Shown: piece by piece, positions 23,598 through 31,146 of the stretch
Position numbering within the stretch: the stretch's first letter is position 1
Layout: every line of letters starts with the position of its first letter
Assembly: GCA_031404435.1 (NCBI GenBank)
Contig: JANNHO010000339.1
Location: forward strand, 1-64,000
Origin: VFMC01 sp031404435
Lineage (GTDB): Bacteria; Actinomycetota; Acidimicrobiia; Acidimicrobiales; Ilumatobacteraceae
Direction: 5' to 3'
DNA: 64,000 bases
Program-made: the position numbers and the translations under genes
Notes under the pieces: generated by a model
Told to the model about the DNA's origin: nothing
The model's input: the letters and a program-made list of their open reading frames with translations, nothing else
The model's database searches: none

Positions 23598-24788
23598 TCA
23601 GCGCGCCAGCCCGAGGACGCGTTCGCCGATCACGCTACGTTGGATCTCGTTCGACCCGCCGTAGATGGTGTCTGACCGCGAGAACAGGAACAGCTTCTGC
23701 TCCAACGACAGCTCGTAGTGGCCCGCCTTGCTCACGCCAGCCGGACCGATCAATCCGGCCGGTCCGAGCAGGTCGATCATGAGGTTGCACAGGTCGCGGT
23801 GCCAGGTCCCCCAGAACAACTTGGAGATGCTGGCCTCGGGCCCCGGCACCCCGGCGCCCATCGACCGCAATGCGTTCCACCGCATGAGTTGCAACCCCGT
23901 GTGCGCGGTCATGAGCCGTTGACGCATCACCGGATCGCCGGTGAGGCCGGACCGGCGCGCGAGGTCGATGACGTGGCGCACCTCGCGCTCGAAACCGACC
24001 TGCTGGGCCAGGGTGGAGATGCCGCGCTCGAAGCCGAGCAGCGTCATCGCCACGCGCCATCCGTCGCCTGGTGTGCCGACCACCATGTCGGCACCGGTGC
24101 GTGCCCCGGTGAAGAACGTCTCGTTGAACTCGCCACCACCGGTGAGCTGCACGATCGGACGGACCTCGACGCCGGGCTGGTCCATGGGCACCAGCAGCAG
24201 GCTGAGCCCGCTGTGACGCTGCGATCCCGCCTCGGTGCGCACCAGCACGAAACACCAGTGGCTCACGTGCGCGAGCGAGGTCCACACCTTCTGGCCGTCG
24301 ATCACCCACTGGTCGCCATCGAGGTGGGCGCGGGTCTGCACGTTGGCGAGATCACTGCCTGCATCGGGTTCGCTGTAGCCCTGGCACCAGCGGTGCGTTC
24401 CGTCGAGGATGCCCGGCAAGAACCGGGTGCGCTGAGCGTCGGTGCCACGCTCGATCAGCGTTGGCGCGAGTAGGTTCTCGCCCATGTGGTTGACCCGGGC
24501 TGGTGCTCCGGCGCGGCAGTACTCCTCGGCCCAGATGACCTGCTGGCCAACGGTTGCGCCCCGGCCACCGTGACGCTCCGGCCAGCCGAGACCGATCCAA
24601 CCGGCCTCGCCGAGGACGCGCTCCCACCGGACGCGCGTCTCGAATCCGACGTCTTCGTCGCCCGGTCCGCCGCGGCCGCGCAACTCGGCGAACTCGCCGA
24701 CCACGTGATCACCAAGCCAGCGCTGGACAAGGGAGCGGAACTGGTTGTCGGAGAGCTCGGCGAGGGGGGTGGTCAACGTGAGGCCCAT
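23598..24788 (-). CDS. fadE30: FadE30-like acyl-CoA dehydrogenase (ring C/D pathway)
   Basis: A 396-residue acyl-CoA dehydrogenase. WCQGYSEPDAGSDLANVQTRA is the substrate/flavin segment, followed by GQKVWTSLAHVSHWCFVLVRTE. The C-terminal DTIYGGSNEIQRSVIGERVLGL is the FAD-binding end that matches Rv3560c almost motif for motif. FadE30 dehydrogenates the propionyl side chain of HIP-CoA. The gene leads the operon fadE30-ipdF. ATG 24786-24788 lies only 2 bp from operator copy 4, so the leader must be very short or the operator transcribed. Confidence 0.88.
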   Translation of the reverse strand: MGLTLTTPLAELSDNQFRSLVQRWLGDHVVGEFAELRGRGGPGDEDVGFETRVRWERVLGEAGWIGLGWPERHGGRGATVGQQVIWAEEYCRAGAPARVNHMGENLLAPTLIERGTDAQRTRFLPGILDGTHRWCQGYSEPDAGSDLANVQTRAHLDGDQWVIDGQKVWTSLAHVSHWCFVLVRTEAGSQRHSGLSLLLVPMDQPGVEVRPIVQLTGGGEFNETFFTGARTGADMVVGTPGDGWRVAMTLLGFERGISTLAQQVGFEREVRHVIDLARRSGLTGDPVMRQRLMTAHTGLQLMRWNALRSMGAGVPGPEASISKLFWGTWHRDLCNLMIDLLGPAGLIGPAGVSKAGHYELSLEQKLFLFSRSDTIYGGSNEIQRSVIGERVLGLAR

Positions 24789-24790
24789 GG

Positions 24791-24811
24791 TTTCTGACGG
24801 TCCGTCAGAAA
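24791..24811. promoter_or_regulatory. Palindromic operator, copy 4 (TTTCTGACG-GTC-CGTCAGAAA)
   Basis: The best copy, with perfect 9-bp arms and a 3-bp spacer. It sits in the 38-bp divergent gap between fadE30 and an LLM oxidoreductase gene and so can control both. Confidence 0.8.
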
Positions 24812-24812
24812 C

Positions 24813-24818
24813 TAGCAT
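24813..24818 (+). promoter_or_regulatory. -10 hexamer TAGCAT
   Basis: It is 8 nt before ATG 24827, immediately beside operator copy 4, consistent with a leaderless, directly occluded promoter. Confidence 0.5.
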
Positions 24819-24826
24819 CGCCAAGC

Positions 24827-25870
24827 ATGGAGGCCATTGCGGGGATGAGCGACCGAATCGCGCTGGCCCATGTGGCCGGCTACGCGCAACGGGTCGAAGC
24901 GCTCGGCTACGACACCTTGCACGTCCCCGAAACCGTGCACGACGCGATGGTGGTCTCGCTGCTCGCGCTGCAGGCAACCAAGCGCTTGCGCGTGGCGAGC
25001 AGCGTCGTCCTCGCGTTCGTGCGCAGCCCGATGCTCGTCGCCTACACGGCGTGGGACCTCGCCTCGGTGAGCGGTGGCCGATTCGAGCTCGGCCTCGGTT
25101 CGCAGATCCGCCAGAACATCGAGGGCCGCTACTCGATGCCGTGGGCCGAACCGGTTGGGCGCATGCGTGAGTACGTCGAATCGCTACGCGCGATCTGGCA
25201 CTCGTTCGCCACCGGTGAGCCGCTGCACTACGTAGGCGAGCACTACGCCTTCACCCGGCTGCAGCCGTTCTTCAACCCTGGCAACCACCAAGCAGGGGCA
25301 CCTCCGGTCTTGCTCGGGGGAGTGAACGAACGGATCTGCGGGCTCGGCGGATCGCACGCCGACGCGTTCGTCACCCATCCCACCAACTCGAACCCGCGCT
25401 ACCTGCGCGAGTTCTGCCTCCCTCGACTTGACGAGGCGGCCGCCGCAGCCGGCCGCCCGCGCCCGCGCGTGGTCACCGGCAGCATGTTCGTCACCGGTCG
25501 CACCGCCGTCGACGTCGCCGCGAGTCGCGAACACCTACGCGCCACCCTCGCGTTCTTGTACACCACGCCTGCGTACCGGCGGACGCTCGACCTGTTTGGA
25601 TGGGCCGAACTCGGTGAGCGTTTGCAGCGGATGACCCGCGAAGGAGAGTGGGACCGACTCGACACCTTGCTCACCGACGAGGTGCTGGACGCAATCGTTC
25701 CCCAGGGCGCGTGGAACGAGCTGCCGGCGTTGGTCGAGGGGTGGTTCGGCGGTTTGGTCGATGGGGTGATGCTGCCTGTGCCGGCTGACCCGGTCAACGA
25801 CGCCGAGTTCGCCGACGTCATCTCCGCCATACGGGCCATCGGATCTGACGGCGCGTCAGAAACCGCGTAG
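24827..25870 (+). CDS. LLM-class oxidoreductase (Rv3520c/TIGR03617-like, probably F420-dependent)
   Basis: A 347-residue luciferase-like barrel protein: VEALGYDTLHVPETVHDAMVVSLLALQATKRLRVASSVVLAFVRSP, then GRFELGLGSQIRQNIEGRYSMPW and PPVLLGGVNERICGLGGSHADAFVTHPTNS. This is the TIGR03617 subgroup, which includes cholesterol-regulon member Rv3520c. Its reaction is not established to my knowledge. It diverges from fadE30 over operator copy 4, and its own last codons contain operator copy 5. Confidence 0.82.
   Translation: MEAIAGMSDRIALAHVAGYAQRVEALGYDTLHVPETVHDAMVVSLLALQATKRLRVASSVVLAFVRSPMLVAYTAWDLASVSGGRFELGLGSQIRQNIEGRYSMPWAEPVGRMREYVESLRAIWHSFATGEPLHYVGEHYAFTRLQPFFNPGNHQAGAPPVLLGGVNERICGLGGSHADAFVTHPTNSNPRYLREFCLPRLDEAAAAAGRPRPRVVTGSMFVTGRTAVDVAASREHLRATLAFLYTTPAYRRTLDLFGWAELGERLQRMTREGEWDRLDTLLTDEVLDAIVPQGAWNELPALVEGWFGGLVDGVMLPVPADPVNDAEFADVISAIRAIGSDGASETA
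25844..25860. promoter_or_regulatory. Palindromic operator, copy 5 (TCTGACG-GCG-CGTCAGA)
   Basis: A perfect 7-bp inverted repeat lying inside the last codons of the LLM gene (encoding S-D-G-A-S). It is 7 nt upstream of the TAGGCT -10 hexamer of the next gene. Confidence 0.75.
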
Positions 25871-25873
25871 GCT
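25868..25873 (+). promoter_or_regulatory. -10 hexamer TAGGCT
   Basis: It overlaps the LLM stop codon (TAG, 25868-25870) and is 6 nt before GTG 25880, consistent with a leaderless mRNA. Confidence 0.5.
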
Positions 25874-25879
25874 CGCAGC

Positions 25880-27064
25880 GTGCATCTCGCCGAAACGCCA
25901 GACCAACAGGCGCTGCGTCAGCAACTGCGGGCGTACTTCGCCGAGCTGCTGACGCCACAGGTACGGGAGCTTCTAGGGACGCCCGGCGAGGGAAGCCCCG
26001 AGTTCCGCCGGGTGGTCCGCCAACTCGGCGCCGATGGCTGGCTCGGCCTCAGCTGGCCGGTCGAGTACGGAGGTCAGGGTCGCCCGGCCACGGACCAGTT
26101 CATCATGTTCGACGAGATCCAGCGCGCCCACGCGCCGTTCCCGTTCGTCACCGTCAACACCGTCGGGCCCGCCATCGCCGCCCACGGCACTCACGAACAG
26201 AAGGCGGCGTACCTGCCGGGCATCCTCGCCGGCGAGCTCAACTTCGCGATCGGTTACACCGAACCAGAAGCCGGCACCGACCTGGCCAGCCTGCGCACCT
26301 CTGCCATCCGCGACGGCGACGAGTGGCTGATCAATGGCACCAAGGTGTTCACCTCGGGCGCCAACCAGGCTGATTACATCTGGCTCGCCTGCCGAACCGA
26401 TCCTGACGCCCCCAAGCACAAGGGCATCAGCATCATCATCGTGCCTACATCGTCGCCGGGGTTTGCGTGGACGCCGATCGTCACCGTTGGCGACGTCTAC
26501 ACGACGGCCACCTACTTCACGGATGTGCGTGTGCCGATTGGCAACGTGGTCGGCGAGGCGAACGCCGGCTGGAGACTGATCACGATGCAGCTCAACCATG
26601 AACGCGTTGGACTCGCTGCGCTGTCGGGGCTCACTGAACGGCTGCTTGACGACGTGACGGAATGGGCCCGCGCCACGCCCGCCGCAGCCGATGGCAGCAC
26701 CACGCGAATGATCGACGTGCCGTGGGTGCAGATCGATCTGGCTCGATGTCACGCGCTGCTGCAGGCCGTGCGATTGATGACGTGGAAGCTGGTGCGGGCG
26801 GTGAGCGACAACACGCTCAACCCGGCGCAGGCATCGAGTGTGAAGGTGTTCGGCACCGAGCAGGTGGTCAACGTGTACCGCATCCTGCAAGGTGTGTTGG
26901 GACCCATGGCGAACATGCGCGCTGGTTCGCCAGGGGCGGTGCTGCACGGTGAGCTCGAGCGTGCTGCGCGAGCGGCGCAGATCAACACGTTTGGCGGCGG
27001 GGTCAACGAGATCCAGCGCGAACTGGTGGCAACCGCCGGGCTGGGTCTCACCCGCTCGCGCTGA
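25880..27064 (+). CDS. FadE29/ChsE2-like acyl-CoA dehydrogenase
   Basis: A 394-residue dehydrogenase. LGLSWPVEYGGQG, FAIGYTEPEAGTDLASLRTSA, GTKVFTSGANQADYIWLACRTDPDAPKHKGISI, WRLITMQLNHERV and the end INTFGGGVNEIQRELVATAGL closely parallel mycobacterial FadE29 (ChsE2). ChsE2 forms an alpha2beta2 enzyme with FadE28 (ChsE1) that dehydrogenates the 3-carbon cholesterol side chain. No ChsE1-like partner is in the window, so it may lie elsewhere or the enzyme may be homomeric. GTG start with TAGGCT 6 nt upstream. The 3' end overlaps the convergent tetR by 17 bp. Confidence 0.83.
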   Translation: MHLAETPDQQALRQQLRAYFAELLTPQVRELLGTPGEGSPEFRRVVRQLGADGWLGLSWPVEYGGQGRPATDQFIMFDEIQRAHAPFPFVTVNTVGPAIAAHGTHEQKAAYLPGILAGELNFAIGYTEPEAGTDLASLRTSAIRDGDEWLINGTKVFTSGANQADYIWLACRTDPDAPKHKGISIIIVPTSSPGFAWTPIVTVGDVYTTATYFTDVRVPIGNVVGEANAGWRLITMQLNHERVGLAALSGLTERLLDDVTEWARATPAAADGSTTRMIDVPWVQIDLARCHALLQAVRLMTWKLVRAVSDNTLNPAQASSVKVFGTEQVVNVYRILQGVLGPMANMRAGSPGAVLHGELERAARAAQINTFGGGVNEIQRELVATAGLGLTRSR

Positions 27065-27653
27065 GCGCTCCGACTGCCATCGCCATCAGGTTGGACACCC
27101 AGATCTCGTGGGTGACCGAAGGCGTGCGGCCGCTGTCGATCTGTCGCGAGCGCGAACCAAGCGCTTGCGAGACAAGCTCGAGGAATCGGGTGACGCGTTC
27201 GTGGCGCACGTTGGCGGGCAGATCTGGTGGCAACAGCTCGGCGATGCCGACGAAGGCGCGCAACGCCTGCTCCGGCGTGCCCCCCTCCTCCCACCGGTCG
27301 AACAGGTCACCGAGCTGGCTGACGATCGACAGGAACTCCCGGCCCTCGGGTTCGTGCAGCAGTGATGCCTGCGGAAGCACCACTGCGGTCACCAGCCGCT
27401 CGAGCGTGGGCGTTTCCCCCGTCGCATCGAGCATCAGCCGGCGCTCGTGTTCGATGCGCGAGTTGTGCGTATCGATGATGGCTGTCAGCAGGCCGTCGCG
27501 CCCACCGAAGTGGTAGTGCAGCGCAGATGTGTTGCGTTGCCCGGCGGCTTCGACGACGGCCTTCAGCGAGGTGGCGTAGATACCGCTCTTGGCGAAGAGC
27601 CTGCGCCCGGCATCGACGAGGAGCTGTCGGGTCTCGGCCGCGTCACGTGGCAT
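27048..27653 (-). CDS. TetR-family regulator in the fadA5 operon
   Basis: A 201-residue regulator. ETRQLLVDAGRRLFAKSGIYATSLKAVVEAAGQRNTSALHYHFGGRDGLLTAIIDTH is the HTH domain with the GQRN..S...YHFG variant. The C-terminal ligand domain contains LPPDLPANVRHERVTRFLELVSQAL. Its ATG overlaps the fadA5 stop by one base (TGATG). It is not a close match to mycobacterial KstR2 or KstR as I recall them. It is my best candidate for binding the five TCTGACG-N3-CGTCAGA operators, but that is inference from position only. Confidence 0.85.
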   Translation of the reverse strand: MPRDAAETRQLLVDAGRRLFAKSGIYATSLKAVVEAAGQRNTSALHYHFGGRDGLLTAIIDTHNSRIEHERRLMLDATGETPTLERLVTAVVLPQASLLHEPEGREFLSIVSQLGDLFDRWEEGGTPEQALRAFVGIAELLPPDLPANVRHERVTRFLELVSQALGSRSRQIDSGRTPSVTHEIWVSNLMAMAVGALSASG

Positions 27654-28843
27654 CAGATCCTCTGGATGATCGTCCCCGTCGCGACTGCGCCGCCGCAGCA
27701 CATCGTGACGAGTGCGAACTCGGCGTCGCGCCGCTCCAACTCATGCAGTGCGGTGGTGATCAGCCGGCTGCCGGTGGAGCCGACTGGGTGGCCGAGCGCG
27801 ATCGATCCGCCGTTGACGTTGACCTTGTCGACGAGGTCCTCGTCGGACACGCCGTACACCTGCGCCCACGACAACACCACAGAGGCGAAGGCCTCGTTGA
27901 CCTCGACGATGTCGATGTCGGACATGGTCATCCCGGTCATCGCAAACAGTTTTGCCGTGGCATCGACGGGGCCATCGAGGTGGTAGTAGGGATCGGAACC
28001 GACGAGGCATTGCGCAACCAGACGAGCCCGCGGCCGCAGCCCCTCCGCCCGGGCCCGGTCCTCGCTCATCCACAACACCGCCGCCGCGCCGTCGCTGATC
28101 TGCGACGAGTTGCCGGCGGTATGGATGCCGCCGGGCATCACCGGCTTGAGTGCGGCGAGCTTGTCGGCGGTGGTGTCGCGCAAGCCTTGGTCGCGGGTGA
28201 TGGTGATCGTGTTACCGCCTGGTGTGGTGCCGTCGACGGTCGTGACCTCGACGGGGATGATCTCACGCTCGAAGCGTCTCTCGTCGGTGGCCCGGATCGC
28301 TTTCTGTTGCGAGATCAGCCCGAGCATGTCGACACGCTCGCGGGTGATGCCGCGCCGCTCGGCGATGCGCTCGGCGGCACCGAACTGATCGGGCATGTCG
28401 ATCGTGAAATCGGGGGGCTTCGACGAACCGTTGATGAAGGTGGTGTCGTCGATGCGGGGCACGTTGGCACCGAGCCACACCTTGCTCATGTGCTCGACCC
28501 CGCAGGCCAGGCCGACGTCGATCGCCCCAACGCCGATCAGGTTGGCGATCATGTGGTTGGCCTGTTGCGACGATCCGCACTGGCAATCGATCGTGGTCCC
28601 GGCCACCTGGTACGGCAGGCCCGCTGACAACCAGGCGGTGCGGGTGACGTTGCTGGCCTGCTCGCCGGCCTGCGTGACGCAGCCGCCCACCACTTGTCCA
28701 ACCTGTCCGGGATCGACCCCGGCCCGGTTGAGCACGCCGACCTGGGCGTGCGACAGCAGGTGCGATGCGTGGACGTCGGCGAAGACGCCGTTGCGCCTGC
28801 CGACAGCCGTGCGGCCGGCTTCGACGATCACTGCAGTGTTCAT
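27653..28843 (-). CDS. fadA5: FadA5-like steroid side-chain thiolase
   Basis: A 396-residue type I thiolase. IDCQCGSSQQANHMIANLIGVGAIDVGLACG holds the acyl-accepting Cys near residue 90. GGIHTAGNSSQISDGAAAVLWM, VGSDPYYHLDGPVDATAK, NVNGGSIALGHPVGSTGSRL and the final MCCGGAVATGTIIQRI supply the His and second Cys. These strings match FadA5 of M. tuberculosis, which cleaves the cholesterol side-chain beta-ketoacyl-CoA, far better than FadA6. A GGAGG sequence lies 6 nt before the ATG. It is the first gene of a fadA5-tetR operon. Confidence 0.9.
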   Translation of the reverse strand: MNTAVIVEAGRTAVGRRNGVFADVHASHLLSHAQVGVLNRAGVDPGQVGQVVGGCVTQAGEQASNVTRTAWLSAGLPYQVAGTTIDCQCGSSQQANHMIANLIGVGAIDVGLACGVEHMSKVWLGANVPRIDDTTFINGSSKPPDFTIDMPDQFGAAERIAERRGITRERVDMLGLISQQKAIRATDERRFEREIIPVEVTTVDGTTPGGNTITITRDQGLRDTTADKLAALKPVMPGGIHTAGNSSQISDGAAAVLWMSEDRARAEGLRPRARLVAQCLVGSDPYYHLDGPVDATAKLFAMTGMTMSDIDIVEVNEAFASVVLSWAQVYGVSDEDLVDKVNVNGGSIALGHPVGSTGSRLITTALHELERRDAEFALVTMCCGGAVATGTIIQRI

Positions 28844-29001
28844 GTTGTGCCTCCGAATTGGGATCGTCGCAACAGTAGATGGCGATGGGGAAGCGAACGT
28901 AGCTGCGAGCGCTTCTACTCGATGGTGCGGGTGGTGCATCAGGTACCTGAAGTTTTGTGATTGTTTCGTGATCCGCCACGCACGTCGTGATGGTGATCGC
29001 G

Positions 29002-29007
29002 TACGTT
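29002..29007 (+). promoter_or_regulatory. -10 hexamer TACGTT
   Basis: It is 7 nt before GTG 29015, the leaderless start of the rhodanese-domain gene. Confidence 0.45.
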
Positions 29008-29014
29008 GCCAGGT

Positions 29015-29863
29015 GTGATCGAACAGCATCCGTTACCCGCCGCGGTCCGTTCGTTGGCGGAACGCGTCGGTGCCGCAGCGGTGCTGAAGGTGATCCGCGC
29101 GTCCAGCAGTGCTGTTGCGCGTCCTGCTGTGGCGTGCGGTGAGATTCCTGTCGTGGTCTGTGCCAACGATCCGTGCATGCAGCTCGCCGAGCGCTTCCGG
29201 CTGGCACTGATCGATGAGTCGATCGTTGATGCTCAGCCAGAGGTTCGCCGCACAGGCCTGCACCAGGCCGTGCAACACCTGCTGCCCGGCGGATGGCTGG
29301 CCTTCGTTCCGATCATGTCCGCCCGGCCCGATTCCGCCCGGCCCGATTCGGCCAGACTGGAGCCGACCGGATTTGCCGCGTTGTGCGCCGAGTTCGAGAT
29401 GACCCCGGATCGATCGCTGGCTCGCGACGGTCTGGCGGTGTTTCGCCGTGGCGAGCGAACAACGGTTCATGATCTGATGTTCGAGGCGCGCTCGACGATT
29501 GGTCGGGTTGAGGCGAGCGAGTTGCACCGGCTGCTCGACTCCGCTGCTCCACCGTTGGTCATCGACACCCGGACGCACGTCGACCGCGCCCGGTCTGGTG
29601 TGATCGCGGGCTCGATCCACGTTCCGCGAACCGTGCTGGAGTGGCACCTCGACCCGATGAACGGATACCGCCACCCGCAGGTGACCTCGTATGACCAAGC
29701 GATGGTGGTGGTGTGCAACGGCGGATACAGCTCGTCGTTGGCCGCGGCAAGTCTGGCACGCCTGGGTTTCACGGCGATCGCTGATCTGATCGGTGGGATG
29801 CATGCGTGGCGGGCCAGCGGCTTGCCAACCGCATCGCCTGATCACTCGTTCCTCGACCTGTAG
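29015..29863 (+). CDS. Rhodanese-domain protein with a divergent N-terminal domain
   Basis: A 282-residue protein. The C-terminal half is a rhodanese domain: LVIDTRTHVDRARSGVIAGSIHVPRTVLEW, then the active-site loop VVCNGGYSSSLAAASLARLGF with Cys followed by NGGYSSS, and IADLIGGMHAWRASGLP. The first 140 residues look like a degenerate Rossmann/methyltransferase-like fold, including PVVVCANDPCMQLAERF and HLLPGGWLAFVPIM, and have no clear cofactor motif. A PDSAR tandem repeat links them. It is convergent with the Sec-methyltransferase gene. A role in sulfur or selenium transfer is suggested by context only. Confidence 0.7.
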   Translation: MIEQHPLPAAVRSLAERVGAAAVLKVIRASSSAVARPAVACGEIPVVVCANDPCMQLAERFRLALIDESIVDAQPEVRRTGLHQAVQHLLPGGWLAFVPIMSARPDSARPDSARLEPTGFAALCAEFEMTPDRSLARDGLAVFRRGERTTVHDLMFEARSTIGRVEASELHRLLDSAAPPLVIDTRTHVDRARSGVIAGSIHVPRTVLEWHLDPMNGYRHPQVTSYDQAMVVVCNGGYSSSLAAASLARLGFTAIADLIGGMHAWRASGLPTASPDHSFLDL

Positions 29864-29874
29864 AACGACCTGCG

Positions 29875-30480
29875 TCAGCACCGCCTCAAGACGGCGTGCG
29901 TGAACCGCTGGATGGCACCCGACGGTGTCGTGTGATCGGTCTCGAACGATTCGATGAGATTGAACGCCGGAGCAAAGACGTCGACGATCGACGCTTCGTC
30001 GTGTTGGTGCACGGCGAGACCACTGCACTGCGTTGGACCGCTTCGCGCGAACGCCGAGAGGACGACGTGACCACCGCGACGAACAGCGCGCGCCGCGGCG
30101 GCGGCGTACGCAGCACGATCGGCAGCAGTCGTGAAGAAATGGAACACGGCGCGGTCGTGCCATGCGTCGATCGGTTCGGCGAAGGCCACCGTTCGGGCAT
30201 CGCCGGTGAGCGTGACGAGCCGATCGTGTTCACCAACTCGTGAGCGCACCAGCGCCAGCGGAGTTGCCGAGATGTCGTTGGCGATCACACGGTGTCCGTC
30301 GACGAGGAGCTCATCGATCAATCCAGATGCACCGGCGCCGATGACGGCGATGGTCGCTGAAGGCACCGTGACACGGCGCAACAGCGTGAGTCAAGGTTCG
30401 GTGCTGCGTTGGTACCAGCTCATCCGATCGGGCAATGCCGTCTGCCAGACGGCATCCCAGTGCTCGACGATGCCGACCAT
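29875..30480 (-). CDS. SAM-dependent methyltransferase, candidate selenoprotein (TGA = Sec30)
   Basis: The frame from ATG 30478-30480 encodes 201 residues through an in-frame TGA at 30391-30393. The 29 residues before it include VEHWDAVWQTALPDRMSWYQ, the family-defining HWD..W......SWYQ start of a methyltransferase group. After the TGA come LTLLRRV and motif I AVIGAGASGLIDELL (residues 46-60), then ISATPLALVRSR, DAWHDRAVFHFFT, RGGHVVLSAFARSGPTQCSGL and a C-terminal end typical of the group. Relatives have Ser or Cys at the TGA position in SWYQ..P..SLxLI, as I recall. A hairpin 17 nt after the TGA fits a SECIS. A start at TTG 30381 would discard the conserved N-terminus. The substrate may be a metalloid or thiol. 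Confidence 0.75.
30363..30379 (-). promoter_or_regulatory. Candidate bacterial SECIS element (methyltransferase gene)
   Basis: On the minus strand GCGCCG-TGTCA-CGGTGC forms a 6-bp stem (one G-U pair) with loop TGTCA. G is at loop position 2 followed by U, and the loop begins 17 nt after the TGA. Spacing and loop size are identical to the ArsC-like element. Confidence 0.65.
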
Positions 30481-30486
30481 TCGATG

Positions 30487-30492
30487 ACCATA
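30487..30492 (-). promoter_or_regulatory. -10 hexamer TATGGT of the methyltransferase gene
   Basis: It is 6 nt before ATG 30480 on the minus strand, a leaderless layout that supports translation starting upstream of the TGA. Confidence 0.5.
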
Positions 30493-30591
30493 GGCCGGGA
30501 GCCGAGCGTGATCGATCGGACAGCCGAAAACAATCACGAAACTCGGCGCGACAAGGAGGGCGGCTGCCTGTCGAACTGGAAGGATTGCCCT

Positions 30592-31146
30592 ATGCCGCGG
30601 ATCGATCTGCTCGATGAAACCACCTCTCCGATCCTCGCCAGGCAGTACTTCGGCGATGGCGATCCGGGCCCGATCGTCGCCGCGCTCGCCAACGTGCCAG
30701 AACTACTGGCACCGACCATTGCCTTTGTCGGCGCAGCCCTCGGAGGAGGTGCCTCCTCCAGCCGGCACAAGGAGTTCGCAATCCTGCGGACATCGGCACT
30801 GCTGGGTTGCCAGTACTGCATCAATTCGCATACTGCTGTTGCGGTCGATGCCGGCTTGAGTGCTGCCGAAGTACGCAGCCTGCGCGGTGAGGTGCCGGTG
30901 GAGGAAGCGTTCACCGACGTCGCCGAGCGGGCGCTGCTGCGTTGGATCGACGCGATGGCCGGGGCCAGCGGCGCAGTCCCCGACGACATCTGGGCGGCGG
31001 CACGCTCGTGGTGGCCCGATCATGTCCTCGTCGAGTTGAGCGTCACCATCGGTGCGACCATGTTCCTCAATCGGTTCGCGACAGGCTTCGAGCTGCCCAC
31101 CTCACCAAGCGTTCTCGCTCGACTTGACGCCGAAGGCCTGCGATGA
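30592..31146 (+). CDS. AhpD/carboxymuconolactone-decarboxylase-like protein
   Basis: A 184-residue helical protein. HKEFAILRTSALLGCQYCINSHTAVAVDAGLSAAEVRSL contains the CxxC-x3-H active site of AhpD-like disulfide reductases (C-Q-Y-C...H). The surrounding helices follow the carboxymuconolactone decarboxylase fold. It probably acts as a peroxidase or disulfide-relay partner. Cys, not Sec, is encoded here. The stop overlaps the radical SAM start (ATGA), so the two are translationally coupled and probably act on one pathway. Upstream in-frame sequence to 30409 overlaps the divergent methyltransferase, so ATG 30592 is chosen. Confidence 0.78.
   Translation: MPRIDLLDETTSPILARQYFGDGDPGPIVAALANVPELLAPTIAFVGAALGGGASSSRHKEFAILRTSALLGCQYCINSHTAVAVDAGLSAAEVRSLRGEVPVEEAFTDVAERALLRWIDAMAGASGAVPDDIWAAARSWWPDHVLVELSVTIGATMFLNRFATGFELPTSPSVLARLDAEGLR

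Noticed and set aside
27048..27653. KstR2 as the name for the TetR gene beside the thiolase
   Set aside because: The HTH and ligand domains do not resemble KstR2 as I recall it, the thiolase is FadA5-like rather than FadA6, and the operators differ from the KstR2 motif.
29875..30381. Methyltransferase starting at TTG 30381
   Set aside because: It would drop the conserved HWD...SWYQ N-terminus, which is encoded in the same frame upstream of the TGA.
30592..31146. AhpD-like protein as a third selenoprotein
   Set aside because: Its active site is C-Q-Y-C with normal Cys codons and no in-frame TGA.
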